DNA of 64,000 bases from Prevotella sp. E13-27 (GCF_023217965.1 NZ_JALPSC010000002.1:1550001-1614000), one strand, 5' to 3'; shown: positions 34,389-43,301, counted from the stretch's first letter. Notes: generated from the letters alone by a model not told the origin. Numbers and translations are program-made.

Positions 34389-37300
34389 ATGCCAAACTTC
34401 ATAGATATATTCCGAAATAAAGGCCAAATCTCATTCACAGGAATGAGAAATGTAGCCATGTCCCTGCTTCCTACTGACAAAATGAAGCTGGATAAGCTAT
34501 ATAACGACCTTAAGCGTGGAACTGGTATTTTGGACGATGATGATCATCTGAATATGTATCTTCGCAGTTTTGGCAAGATGCACAAGGCCAAGCTTGATGC
34601 CGCTTTCAGTTGCATACAGAATCCATCGGAACTTTTTGGCTCATCTGTAGAAATCTATGATTGGGGTTGTGGACAGGGAACTGCAACTATCTGTTTGCTT
34701 GATTTCCTGAAAGCTAAAAGAATAGCTGCTGACATACGTTCAATCAACTTAATAGAGCCATCTGCTGCAGCTGTTGATCGAGCCTCAAAAGTCATATCTT
34801 GTTATGGAAGTTATGCTGTCAATACCGTTGTTAAAGAGTTTGACCCTCTGAATACAGGGGATATTACCCCATCGACATTCCTTAAGATTCATCTCTTTAG
34901 TAATATTCTTGATGTAGATGCTTTTGACCTTGCAAAGTTCATTCACTTTTTCCAGCAATCATTTACTGGCGATAACTACTTTATTTGCGTGGGGCCATAT
35001 TATAGCAACAACAAGCGAGTTGACGAGTTCATTGCAGCAACAGATCCTGACACGATGTTTGCTGTTGTCAATAAGGACAGAGGTGGATGGCAGAATGACT
35101 GGACTATATCTCTTCGGGTATTCTTTAAAAACTTCCAGCGTATTGAAACGGTTGAAGATATTAGAAAGCGTATCGAGGAATCACACAAAAAACAGCAATT
35201 CTTTGCTGGTTACATTCTGGATGCCATTGAGGAAGAATATAAAAACACGGATATTGAGAACGAAACGGAGGGTTTATATCATTCCTTATCGTCTTTCGAT
35301 GTCAAATCAAACTTTCCTTTGGACAACAATACAGATTGTGATTCAAAACTTGCGGTTCTTGCCAACATCATATCAAGAGGTTTACCGACCAAGGCTCCCA
35401 TATATATTGAGGAACTGTTTTCTAAGCATTTCCATATTTCAAGAAAAACAGAAGAAGGCTCAAGTATCAAGTTCTCCTCGAATCATGCTATATCCAAGGA
35501 AGACATAAACGATGCATTGCACGTCATTGATCCCAGATTTGATATTGAATCATACAATGGCGACATGTTGGAAAGTAGTTTCGAGAAAGCTTTTATCGAG
35601 CGATACCTTAAAGGCTCAGGAAGCGAATATCTCATACAGATATTGGAACCACAGCGTCCTCTTTCCTCAATTGTCAATATACCAGATAGAAAATTCAGTA
35701 AGGAACAGCGTGTTGACTTTGCTTTGGAAATTCCTTACGGAGATTCAAGAACTGGTTTTATCTTGGAATTGGACGGTAAACAGTATCACTCCAATATATT
35801 CCAGAGGCTAAGGGATGAGCGCAGAGACAGAATGTCCCTCAATGGTGGGTGGGATACTTATCGTATAGACCAGATTCATAATAACGATTTCATTGTTAAC
35901 TGGGAGAAAGAAGCCTATGCAAGCAAGTTCCTCACAACGTTGAAAAAGAATTATAAGAGGACGTTGTCTGGAGAATGGAATAAAACTCTTCAGATTGTGC
36001 TTGCCCCCCTTGCAATCGCTCGAATTGAGAGAATACTGGTAGAAGCAATGATGTCAGCGGCATTAGATATCAATGCACAGGAATGGAACATCGTTATTAT
36101 AGAAAGGGATGTTCCTTGTGCTGCCATTGCAATAGAAGACTTAAAGGACAAGTACATGCATTTGTGCGAATTGTCCAATTGTCCTGCAGGATTGCCAGAG
36201 ATACGACTTACTATTGTTTCTAGCGATGAATTTAAGGATTCACCGTTGCATTTGGATAAAAAAACAGTCTGCGACATTCCTTCGAGTACATATGACCTAT
36301 GCATTGACATCTCTATGTTGCTCCGTGACAATATCGATGCATTGCCACTTGCTGTAAGCGCTAAGGCTTTTTATCTTATCCGTTCTTCGCATTATCAAAA
36401 ACGGGAAAGAACGATTTGCTCCGCAGAAAACATACAATATCCTGCTCTTGTTACTAAAGATGGTACTGGCGCTTATAAGAATATTAAGGAGCGTGAAGAT
36501 GTACTGACGTATTTCTTACGAGACATCTTCCGTAAGCCCTCATTCCGTCCTGGGCAATTACCTATACTTAGTCATACATTAGCAGACAAAACGACAATAG
36601 GTCTTTTGCCTACTGGTGGTGGTAAATCTTTAACTTATCAATTGTCTTGCCTCTTACAACCAGGAGTTTCTATTATAGTCGATCCGCTGGTATCTTTGAT
36701 GGTTGACCAAGTTCGTGGACTTTGCGACGCTCGTATAGATGCTTGTGAATGTGTTCACAGTGGAATGGACGCCAAGGAAAAAGCCAAGAAGCTGAACCTT
36801 CTACAGAATGGTGCAACCTTAATGGTGTTGCTTTCTCCTGAGCGATATATGATGGAGAATTTTAGGGACAGTCTGATAACAATGACAGAAAAGAACCATA
36901 TCTATTTCTCTTATGGCGTAATAGACGAGGTTCATTGTGTTTCAGAATGGGGACATGATTTCCGTCCGTCATACCTACACTTAGGACGTAACATGATTAA
37001 CTATATGAAAACGAGGTCTGGTCGTCCTCTATCAATCATTGGTCTTACGGCCACCGCTTCTTTTGACGTTCTTGCAGATGTGGAAAGAGAGCTGACCTTG
37101 GGAGGAAATCTTACGATAGACAGCGGAACGATTGTTCGCCCAGAGAATGATGAAAGAAAGGAATTGACTTATCGCATAATTGAAGTACATTCTGATTATG
37201 ATAAGTTACGAGACTCCAATGACCCAAATGTGTTAAATGCCAACATTGATAGAGAACTTCAGAATATAGTAGCAGATACGAAAAAGAAGAAACTGGTAGA

Positions 37301-39578
37301 ACTTATAGGAAATGTACCGCAAGATATAGAAACAATTAACGAAGCATCAATAGACTCGCCATGTAGGATCGCGGATTTTTCAACGGAGGCATTCTTTTTA
37401 CCATCATCCGAAAAGAAATATGACAATGCAGGAATCGTTTTTTGCCCACATGCTCATGGTTCCTTGGGAGTTGTTAGTAGTCGTCATGGCAATCATCCTG
37501 GTATATCTTCTTCATTACTTTCCGAGGCTAAGTATTTAAAAATAGGAACTTTTATCGGAGGCGATAAGCCGTCTGGTGACATGAAACTATTCAACGATAA
37601 CGAACAGAATCTCATGGTTGCTACCAAAGCATTTGGGATGGGCATAGACAAGCCCAACATCCGCTTTACCGTTAATTTCAACCATCCGTCATCAATTGAA
37701 AGTTTTGTTCAAGAAGCTGGTCGTGGAGGGCGTGATCGGAAAAATGCTATAGCATATATATTGTTTGATCCTACAGAATATGTACACCTAACAGCAGACA
37801 AGATAAATGATATTCGCTATGTCATGGGGAAAGAAAAAGATCCTACTTGGCTAGAACATTATCTTAATAAATTCATACTATTTGACGATTTCTTGAATGT
37901 TTGCATTCAGAATAATTGTTCGGAAGAAGACAGTCGCTCTATTATCAACATCTTACGTGATAGAGATTTCATAGAGAATATCGACAAGAATATCGACATG
38001 TGGTTCCACAACAATTCTTTCAGAGGTTTGTACAAGGAAAAGGTTATCCTCTGGGAGATGACCGACAGACTTATGAATGTCAAGCCTAATCACCTCAGAG
38101 CCATTCAAGCACGATTAAGAGACGAATTAGGTAATGAGGATCTTTTGTTGAGAGTTAATGTAGCAACGAACTCTATTACAATAGTATCTGAGGAAGAAAA
38201 CGAAAAGCAATACGGTTACATCTATCTCAGTGACCTTCAGGCTAATTATCGATATACAAATTTCACGTATAATGTATGTAAGGTCATTTCTGAGGCACTA
38301 ATCAGTATATTATCAGAATATGAAGATCACTCAGCAAGAGCTCTTCTTCGTCCTATAGATGGTGAAGATGACATAATGGAGGGCATATATGCTGCGATGT
38401 CGAAAGCTGATAAAGATGGCTACGTGTTTGTAACTGTTTCTTGGGAGAACAACTTCCAGCAAGATGCCGATGGATTCGAGCGTTCGATAAAAGCTGAGAT
38501 AGAGAGAATCGCAGTTCAGAAGCAATGGAAGAATATAGATGAGGATCATTATGGGAAATTAAAACTGAACAAGGTGGGTGATTTTGATTCGTTAATTGCC
38601 CAGATTGCTAAATGCTCAAATGATTCAAGTTGGCTTAGGTGTCATGGAGACGAGGCTACATACAAATCACTTAAGAGGATATTCTGTCAAAAGAGAGACA
38701 AAGCAGACACAGACAAAGCGATATACAGACTGTGCTGTATTGGTTTGGTTGAGGATGTAACGATAGATTATCTTTCGGAAACATATGAGTTGAAGATTCA
38801 TAAGCAGACTGATGATGAGTTCAAGGCTCACATGTTTGATTTCTTTAGGAAATACTATTCTTCTGAACAGGCACAAAAGAGGGTTGATGAGATAAATTCT
38901 CAGGACGGTCGTAACTACTTGGACAAGTGTTTAGGTTATCTAACAAAATTCGTCTATCAGAATCTGGAAAAGAAGCGTTATCGTGCCATAGAGGATATGC
39001 GAATAGCATGCAAAGATAGTGTTTTAAAACGAGCAGAGTCAGGGAATGACAATTGGCTTAAAGAGTTTATCCACCTATATTTCAACTCAAAATACGCCAG
39101 AGAAGGATACACGGTGGAAGACAAGCCTTATTCCCTTACCTATGACACAGATGATCAGGGAAGAGATGACTTTGATATAGTGAAGAAGTATATCGACATC
39201 ATGAATAAGGACTCATCAGGCAGTGAGGTTGACAATGTAAAGCACTTATACGGTGCAACACTCCTGTCTTTACGTGCACACCCTGACAATGCAGCACTTC
39301 AATTACTTTTCACTTATTGCGTGACCTTCTTAGGAGTCGGAACTAACGACACATTAAGGACAGATGCCATTAAAAACTTTCATGAAGGTTTTATGTCACT
39401 TTCAAAGAAGGACGGAATGGATGTGTGGGATTGTATTGACGAATATACAGCCATGATAAAGCCTAAAGTACATGATCAACAATTGGAGGAGAGCATTGTA
39501 AATCAAGGTAAGGACAGTATACTTCTATTCATTCATGAGGAGAAATTAAATGAGATAGCAAATAAATATTTAAATTAA
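34389..39578 (+). CDS. Giant methyltransferase-like / PD-(D/E)XK nuclease / RecQ-like helicase fusion
   Basis: A 1729-residue protein. Residues 85-135 show a methyltransferase-like motif, YDWGCGQGTATICL, then LIEPS. Residues 440-495 look like a DUF559/Vsr-type PD-(D/E)XK nuclease: D443, then ELDGKQYH (E460, D462, K464). An SF2 helicase follows, with LLPTGGGKS (K746), VIDEVH (846-849, RecQ-like), GLTATAS, VATKAFGMGIDKPN and SFVQEAGRGGRD near 1107. The DEVH box, SEWGHDF and the last motifs point to RecQ. Between the lobes lies a long insertion (about 930-1060), and 500 further residues follow that I do not recognise. The frame is intact. Confidence 0.88.
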   Translation: MPNFIDIFRNKGQISFTGMRNVAMSLLPTDKMKLDKLYNDLKRGTGILDDDDHLNMYLRSFGKMHKAKLDAAFSCIQNPSELFGSSVEIYDWGCGQGTATICLLDFLKAKRIAADIRSINLIEPSAAAVDRASKVISCYGSYAVNTVVKEFDPLNTGDITPSTFLKIHLFSNILDVDAFDLAKFIHFFQQSFTGDNYFICVGPYYSNNKRVDEFIAATDPDTMFAVVNKDRGGWQNDWTISLRVFFKNFQRIETVEDIRKRIEESHKKQQFFAGYILDAIEEEYKNTDIENETEGLYHSLSSFDVKSNFPLDNNTDCDSKLAVLANIISRGLPTKAPIYIEELFSKHFHISRKTEEGSSIKFSSNHAISKEDINDALHVIDPRFDIESYNGDMLESSFEKAFIERYLKGSGSEYLIQILEPQRPLSSIVNIPDRKFSKEQRVDFALEIPYGDSRTGFILELDGKQYHSNIFQRLRDERRDRMSLNGGWDTYRIDQIHNNDFIVNWEKEAYASKFLTTLKKNYKRTLSGEWNKTLQIVLAPLAIARIERILVEAMMSAALDINAQEWNIVIIERDVPCAAIAIEDLKDKYMHLCELSNCPAGLPEIRLTIVSSDEFKDSPLHLDKKTVCDIPSSTYDLCIDISMLLRDNIDALPLAVSAKAFYLIRSSHYQKRERTICSAENIQYPALVTKDGTGAYKNIKEREDVLTYFLRDIFRKPSFRPGQLPILSHTLADKTTIGLLPTGGGKSLTYQLSCLLQPGVSIIVDPLVSLMVDQVRGLCDARIDACECVHSGMDAKEKAKKLNLLQNGATLMVLLSPERYMMENFRDSLITMTEKNHIYFSYGVIDEVHCVSEWGHDFRPSYLHLGRNMINYMKTRSGRPLSIIGLTATASFDVLADVERELTLGGNLTIDSGTIVRPENDERKELTYRIIEVHSDYDKLRDSNDPNVLNANIDRELQNIVADTKKKKLVELIGNVPQDIETINEASIDSPCRIADFSTEAFFLPSSEKKYDNAGIVFCPHAHGSLGVVSSRHGNHPGISSSLLSEAKYLKIGTFIGGDKPSGDMKLFNDNEQNLMVATKAFGMGIDKPNIRFTVNFNHPSSIESFVQEAGRGGRDRKNAIAYILFDPTEYVHLTADKINDIRYVMGKEKDPTWLEHYLNKFILFDDFLNVCIQNNCSEEDSRSIINILRDRDFIENIDKNIDMWFHNNSFRGLYKEKVILWEMTDRLMNVKPNHLRAIQARLRDELGNEDLLLRVNVATNSITIVSEEENEKQYGYIYLSDLQANYRYTNFTYNVCKVISEALISILSEYEDHSARALLRPIDGEDDIMEGIYAAMSKADKDGYVFVTVSWENNFQQDADGFERSIKAEIERIAVQKQWKNIDEDHYGKLKLNKVGDFDSLIAQIAKCSNDSSWLRCHGDEATYKSLKRIFCQKRDKADTDKAIYRLCCIGLVEDVTIDYLSETYELKIHKQTDDEFKAHMFDFFRKYYSSEQAQKRVDEINSQDGRNYLDKCLGYLTKFVYQNLEKKRYRAIEDMRIACKDSVLKRAESGNDNWLKEFIHLYFNSKYAREGYTVEDKPYSLTYDTDDQGRDDFDIVKKYIDIMNKDSSGSEVDNVKHLYGATLLSLRAHPDNAALQLLFTYCVTFLGVGTNDTLRTDAIKNFHEGFMSLSKKDGMDVWDCIDEYTAMIKPKVHDQQLEESIVNQGKDSILLFIHEEKLNEIANKYLN

Positions 39579-39583
39579 AGGAT

Positions 39584-40522
39584 ATGCCATACGATATTAA
39601 TTCAGCATTAGAGAGACTGGAGCAGAACCTAAAGGATCTTGACTCAGCGAAGAAACAGGTAGAGGCTACCGTGAATGCCAGCGACAAGCTACAACAGGTC
39701 GTTTCTGGCTATGTTAACACTCTCGTTTCCGTTCAAGAGGGACTGAAACAATGGGAGAAGGAACTTCAAGGTATTCAAGTTGTTAACGATACAGCATTCA
39801 AAAATGCCATTGAGCAAATGATGGCAACATGCTCAGAGGTGGTTGATTTATTTAAATCCAAACTTGACGAAACCAAGGATGGATTTGAAGCCGATACGAA
39901 TAGTTTCTTAGTTAAGTTAGAAAGAGAGAACGGAAAGTTGTCTGAACAGGTTAATGCATTGAAGATCCTTGGTTCTTCTTTTGATAATGCCATCAAAGAT
40001 GTAAACAACGTTAAGGCTTTATTGGAAACCCTATCAAATGACTTAAAAGAATCACAGAGGTCACAGGATGAAGTTCTTGACGTGATAAAGGAGGATGTTG
40101 GTAGAATCTCGAATACAACATCAAACACAATAAAGGGCTATGTTGATGAGCAGACACGCAAAATAGAAACTCTTCATTCAGGGAAAGATACAAAACTCCA
40201 GGAACTTGCGAATGCCATATTCTCAGTAAAACAGGTTTGCGATGATATAAAGGAGAAATCAAATTCTATTGAAAACTGCTGTCAAGATATTAGATCTAAC
40301 TCTGACAGCCTTCTTAGGGAAGCCTTAGCCACTAAAGAATTGAATCATACCATTATTCAAAAAATAGAAAATAGCATAAGCTCAAATGCTACGAAGGCAG
40401 AAGAATTACAGCAAACCATAAAGGCATCTGTCGATGACATTGTTCACCAATCAAACATTAACAGATGGATAATCATAGCAGGCATTATAATACTGGCGGC
40501 ATTGCAATTCATTGCAAAATAA
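39584..40522 (+). CDS. Coiled-coil protein with C-terminal membrane anchor
   Basis: A 312-residue protein, last in the operon, 5 bp after the RecQ-like gene. Residues 5-285 are almost wholly heptad-like and charged (for example LERLEQNLKDLDSAKKQVEA), without cysteine-rich or enzymatic motifs. A single hydrophobic segment at the very end (WIIIAGIIILAALQFIA) would tail-anchor it in the cytoplasmic membrane with the coiled coil inside the cell. It could tether or oligomerise the complex. The assignment is structural only. Confidence 0.78.
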   Translation: MPYDINSALERLEQNLKDLDSAKKQVEATVNASDKLQQVVSGYVNTLVSVQEGLKQWEKELQGIQVVNDTAFKNAIEQMMATCSEVVDLFKSKLDETKDGFEADTNSFLVKLERENGKLSEQVNALKILGSSFDNAIKDVNNVKALLETLSNDLKESQRSQDEVLDVIKEDVGRISNTTSNTIKGYVDEQTRKIETLHSGKDTKLQELANAIFSVKQVCDDIKEKSNSIENCCQDIRSNSDSLLREALATKELNHTIIQKIENSISSNATKAEELQQTIKASVDDIVHQSNINRWIIIAGIIILAALQFIAK

Positions 40523-40536
40523 GCACAAAATAAGTT

Positions 40537-40552
40537 TTCACAAGCCTTGTGG
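40537..40552 (-). repeat. 16-bp inverted repeat flanking the helicase operon, right copy
   Basis: TTCACAAGCCTTGTGG, the exact reverse complement of 26390-26405. It lies 15 bp after the stop codon of the coiled-coil gene and could also act as a weak hairpin, although no T-tract follows. Confidence 0.8.
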
Positions 40553-40586
40553 GATGCGTATATATTAGGAATAGACGATATTTGAG

Positions 40587-40594
40587 TATCTTTG
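40587..40594 (+). promoter_or_regulatory. Promoter -7 box of the ADP-ribosylglycohydrolase gene
   Basis: TATCTTTG, 23 bp before the original start codon at 40618. It is now cut off from most of the gene by the second IS. Confidence 0.6.
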
Positions 40595-40617
40595 CAACAT
40601 GTAAATGACAGATGCGT

Positions 40618-40638
40618 ATGAAGAATTATTTGATAAGC
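40618..40638 (+). pseudogene. Original 5' end of the ADP-ribosylglycohydrolase gene
   Basis: Seven codons, MKNYLIS, that join in frame to EAIGDIAGSAYEG at 41959 once the IS and one target-site copy are removed. This restores the normal N-terminus of the family, whose first motif is the GDxxGSxYE segment. Confidence 0.8.
40630..40638 (+). repeat. Target-site duplication, left copy (second IS)
   Basis: TTGATAAGC, repeated exactly at 41950-41958. Confidence 0.88.
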
Positions 40639-41949
40639 CACTAGTGTCCGGTTAAATTTTTCCGAACGTTAATTAAATGTTTAAATTTCAATGAGATACA
40701 GCGATTTAAAAATTTTCCGATTTGATTTTTTATCTTTGTACTGTCTCATATATAAGATAGCACAGGATATGAATGCCGGAAATACTGTATTCTCGCAACT
40801 GATGTCTCTCATCCCTGACTACGAGCTCAGGAAATGTATTGACAGATATAGAGGGGATTTTCATGCAAGACGATTCACTTGCCGTGACCAGTTCCTTGTC
40901 ATGAGTTATGCTCAGCTGACCAGCAGCGCAAGCCTTCGTAGCATAGAGGCTCAGTTGACTGCTTTCAACTCCAAGTTGTATCATGCCGGTCTGAAGGTGA
41001 TGCCCAAGTCCACTCTCGCCGACATGAACGAGAAGAAGGACTGGCGTATCTATCAGGACTACGCAATGGTACTTGTCGAGAGGGCTAAAGTCCTGTATAA
41101 AGATGAATACTATCGGTTGGGAATTGACAATATGGTGTATGCCTTTGACAGCAGTACCATCAACCTGTGTCTGCATCTCTGTCCATGGGCGAAGTTCCAT
41201 CATGACAAAGGTGCTTTCAAGATGCACACTTTGATTGATGTAAAGAACAACATACCCAACTTCATCATGCTTACTCCTGGCAATGTGCATGATACTCAGG
41301 CTATGGACAGCTTGCCTGTAGAAGCAGGGGCTTACTATCTGATGGATAAAGGCTATGTGGACTTTGACCGTCTGTTCCGTCTCTTCCAACAGCAGAAGGC
41401 TTACTTTGTAACCAGAGCAAAGGACAACATGAAATATTCCGTATTCGAGGCAAGAGAGGTTGACAGGCAGACTGGCGTCATCTCTGACGAGTCCATCAGT
41501 CTTACTGGTCTCTTTACAGCCAAGAAGTACCCTGATTTGTTGCGTCTGGTCGTCTATGAGGACTTTGCGCAGAACGTAGTGTATCGATTCCTGACGAATG
41601 ACTTCACCCTTGAAGCAATTACCATTGCGGAACTGTACCGAGAGCGCTGGACTATCGAAACGTTCTTCAAATGGATCAAGCAGCACCTGCACATCAAGAC
41701 GTTCTATGGGACGTCCCAAAACGCAGTCTTCACACAGATATGGATTGCCATCTGTGACTACCTGCTGCTTATTATTGCTCTGAAGATGTATCATATCGAA
41801 CAAAATCTTTACATATTCTCTAATGTCATCGGCCAAGTTCTCTTTGAGAGGACTCCGCTGAATGAACTTTTTGACAAACCAATTATTAATCAAAATCCGG
41901 AAGATGACCGCCAACTTTCGCTTTGGTGAAATTTAACCGGACAGTAGTG
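40639..41949 (+). mobile_element. IS4-family insertion sequence in the ADP-ribosylglycohydrolase gene
   Basis: 1311 bp bounded by 21-bp terminal inverted repeats: CACTAGTGTCCGGTTAAATT at the left, and CACTACTGTCCGGTTAAATT as the complement of the right end (one mismatch). A 9-bp duplication flanks it. It carries one transposase gene. The transposase differs from that of the first IS, so these are two separate insertions. Confidence 0.94.
40691..41929 (+). CDS. IS4-family transposase with DUF4372-like N-terminus
   Basis: A 412-residue DDE transposase. The N-terminal NTVFSQLMSLIPDYEL region resembles the DUF4372 domain. Catalytic residues are in VYAFDSSTINLCL (first Asp), YLMDKGYVDFDRL (second Asp) and YRERWTIETFFKWIKQHLHIK (Y-x2-R-x3-E-x6-K with the catalytic Glu). 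A nearer start, MNAGNTVFSQ (about 40769), is also possible. The stop codon lies within 20 bp of the right inverted repeat. The gene looks intact. Confidence 0.93.
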   Translation: MRYSDLKIFRFDFLSLYCLIYKIAQDMNAGNTVFSQLMSLIPDYELRKCIDRYRGDFHARRFTCRDQFLVMSYAQLTSSASLRSIEAQLTAFNSKLYHAGLKVMPKSTLADMNEKKDWRIYQDYAMVLVERAKVLYKDEYYRLGIDNMVYAFDSSTINLCLHLCPWAKFHHDKGAFKMHTLIDVKNNIPNFIMLTPGNVHDTQAMDSLPVEAGAYYLMDKGYVDFDRLFRLFQQQKAYFVTRAKDNMKYSVFEAREVDRQTGVISDESISLTGLFTAKKYPDLLRLVVYEDFAQNVVYRFLTNDFTLEAITIAELYRERWTIETFFKWIKQHLHIKTFYGTSQNAVFTQIWIAICDYLLLIIALKMYHIEQNLYIFSNVIGQVLFERTPLNELFDKPIINQNPEDDRQLSLW

Positions 41950-42837
41950 TTGATAAGCGAGGCAATAGGCGATATAGCGGGGAGTGCTTATGAAGGCAAA
42001 TCCCGCCGTATAAAAGACTATGATAAAGTGAAAATGTTTAGCTCAAGAGCCCACTTCACAGATGATACAGTGCTTACATTTGCATGTGCAGAAGCATTCA
42101 TTGACAAACTTGATATGACAATGAATCTGTGGAAGTGTGCAAACGAACATCGCCATGCAGGTTTTGGGAGCAAGTTCAAGTTGTGGATGGCCAGTCATTA
42201 TCCGAAGCCTTACCGCAGTCTTGGCAATGGCTCTGCCATGCGTTGTTCATCAGCAGGATGGTTGGCGCAAACGGAAGAAGAGTGCATTCGTATGGCACAT
42301 GAAACAGCAGCCCCCACACACAATCACCCAGAAGGTTTCAAGGGCGCAGAAGCTACAGCTCTCGCCATATTCCATCTGAAGAATGGTGAAGATAAAGAGT
42401 TCGTTCGTAAACAGATTCTTGACAAATACTATCCGGACTGGTCAAATAAAAAGTATGCGGATTTCCATGACTCGTACTCATTCAACTCCACTTGCGCAGG
42501 TACTGTAGGGCCTGCTATCATCTGTTTCATAGAATCCAAAGATTATGTTGATTGTATCAAACTCGCTATTTCCCTCGGCGGAGATGCTGATACTCTTGCC
42601 GCTATAGCGAGTCCGATGGCATACGCCTATTACAAGAAGATGCCCGATGCTCTTGTCTATCAAGCGTTGAAGAAATTACCAGATTGGATGGTTAACGTGA
42701 GTGAAAGATTTGACGACATTGTTAATAAAGTGGCAAAAAAAAAATTGGGGACGGTTCTGCTGATCCACTTTGAAGGAGTTGAGGTACACTCCATCCAAAT
42801 GTCATTCTGCTCCAAGACTTACTCATACATCATGTAA
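41923..42837 (+). CDS. ADP-ribosylglycohydrolase-family protein, N-terminus replaced by IS sequence
   Basis: The protein keeps the family metal site: SEAIGDIAGSAYEG, HFTDDTVLTFACAEA (TDD), NGSAMRC and GGDADTLAAIASPMA (GDAD). Family members remove ADP-ribose from proteins or nucleic acids using two Mg2+. The frame now opens inside the IS right end, where TTG 41923 or GTG 41926 could start VKFNRTVVL before the native residues, so a fusion protein may still be made. The last 30 residues after a run of A9 (near 42737) are unlike the family and may be acquired sequence. Confidence 0.82.
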   Translation: MVKFNRTVVLISEAIGDIAGSAYEGKSRRIKDYDKVKMFSSRAHFTDDTVLTFACAEAFIDKLDMTMNLWKCANEHRHAGFGSKFKLWMASHYPKPYRSLGNGSAMRCSSAGWLAQTEEECIRMAHETAAPTHNHPEGFKGAEATALAIFHLKNGEDKEFVRKQILDKYYPDWSNKKYADFHDSYSFNSTCAGTVGPAIICFIESKDYVDCIKLAISLGGDADTLAAIASPMAYAYYKKMPDALVYQALKKLPDWMVNVSERFDDIVNKVAKKKLGTVLLIHFEGVEVHSIQMSFCSKTYSYIM

Positions 42838-42850
42838 AAGTTGAAGTATT

Positions 42851-43301
42851 ATGAATAAAGGAACAAAAAGTTGTTTAGGGTGTTTAGGAATAGTATTTGG
42901 CAGTTTGCTGGTTCTATTTCTTGGACTATATGTTTATTATGAATGGATATGGGAAGAATGGCCTGTTGAAAGAGTAGAGCGAATTACAGGTGTAAAAGTT
43001 CCTGAATTTAGAATTATTGAGCGTCACGAAGGTAAAAGACATTTTTACAGGTGATTACTTAGACACCTTGATAATTGAATTTGAGTCTATACCGTCGGAT
43101 GAACTATTTGAGGAAATAGACCGTATGATTGCGTCAAATAGCACAAAGTGGGAAAAAAGCGACAGTGTTTACTCTTACTCCACATTTTGGGGTAATGGAA
43201 CCCCTGCTCCCGAAGGCGAAAGTGAAGCTGATGATGGAATTTTTAAGATAACCCTCAGTAAGGGGAGTAAATATGGAGCAATAGAAGACGGAGCGTGGTA
43301 A
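42851..43301 (+). pseudogene. Small membrane-anchored protein gene with a frameshift
   Basis: The first frame gives a membrane helix (CLGIVFGSLLVLFLGLYVYY) and a short extracytoplasmic stretch to ERHEGKRHFYR. A second frame, entered near 43038, continues as TGDYLDTLIIEFESIPSDELF and on to 43301. Removing one T from the T5 run at about 43039-43043 joins them as KRHF-TGDYLD. The reconstructed protein would have about 149 residues. I do not recognise the family. A sequencing error in the homopolymer cannot be excluded. Confidence 0.65.

Noticed and set aside
34389..39578. Assignment of the second giant to the Hhe system
   Set aside because: Hhe proteins as I know them use an SF1 motor with DUF4011/DUF3320 regions; this motor has RecQ-type SF2 motifs and none of those flanks are recognised.
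40730..41914. A 394-codon open frame on the minus strand across the second transposase
   Set aside because: It is an antisense shadow of a clear DDE transposase, contains no recognisable family pattern and lacks a credible promoter.
43036..43044. Programmed frameshift in the small membrane protein
   Set aside because: The T5 run lacks a slippery heptamer with downstream structure, and the neighbouring genes are decaying.
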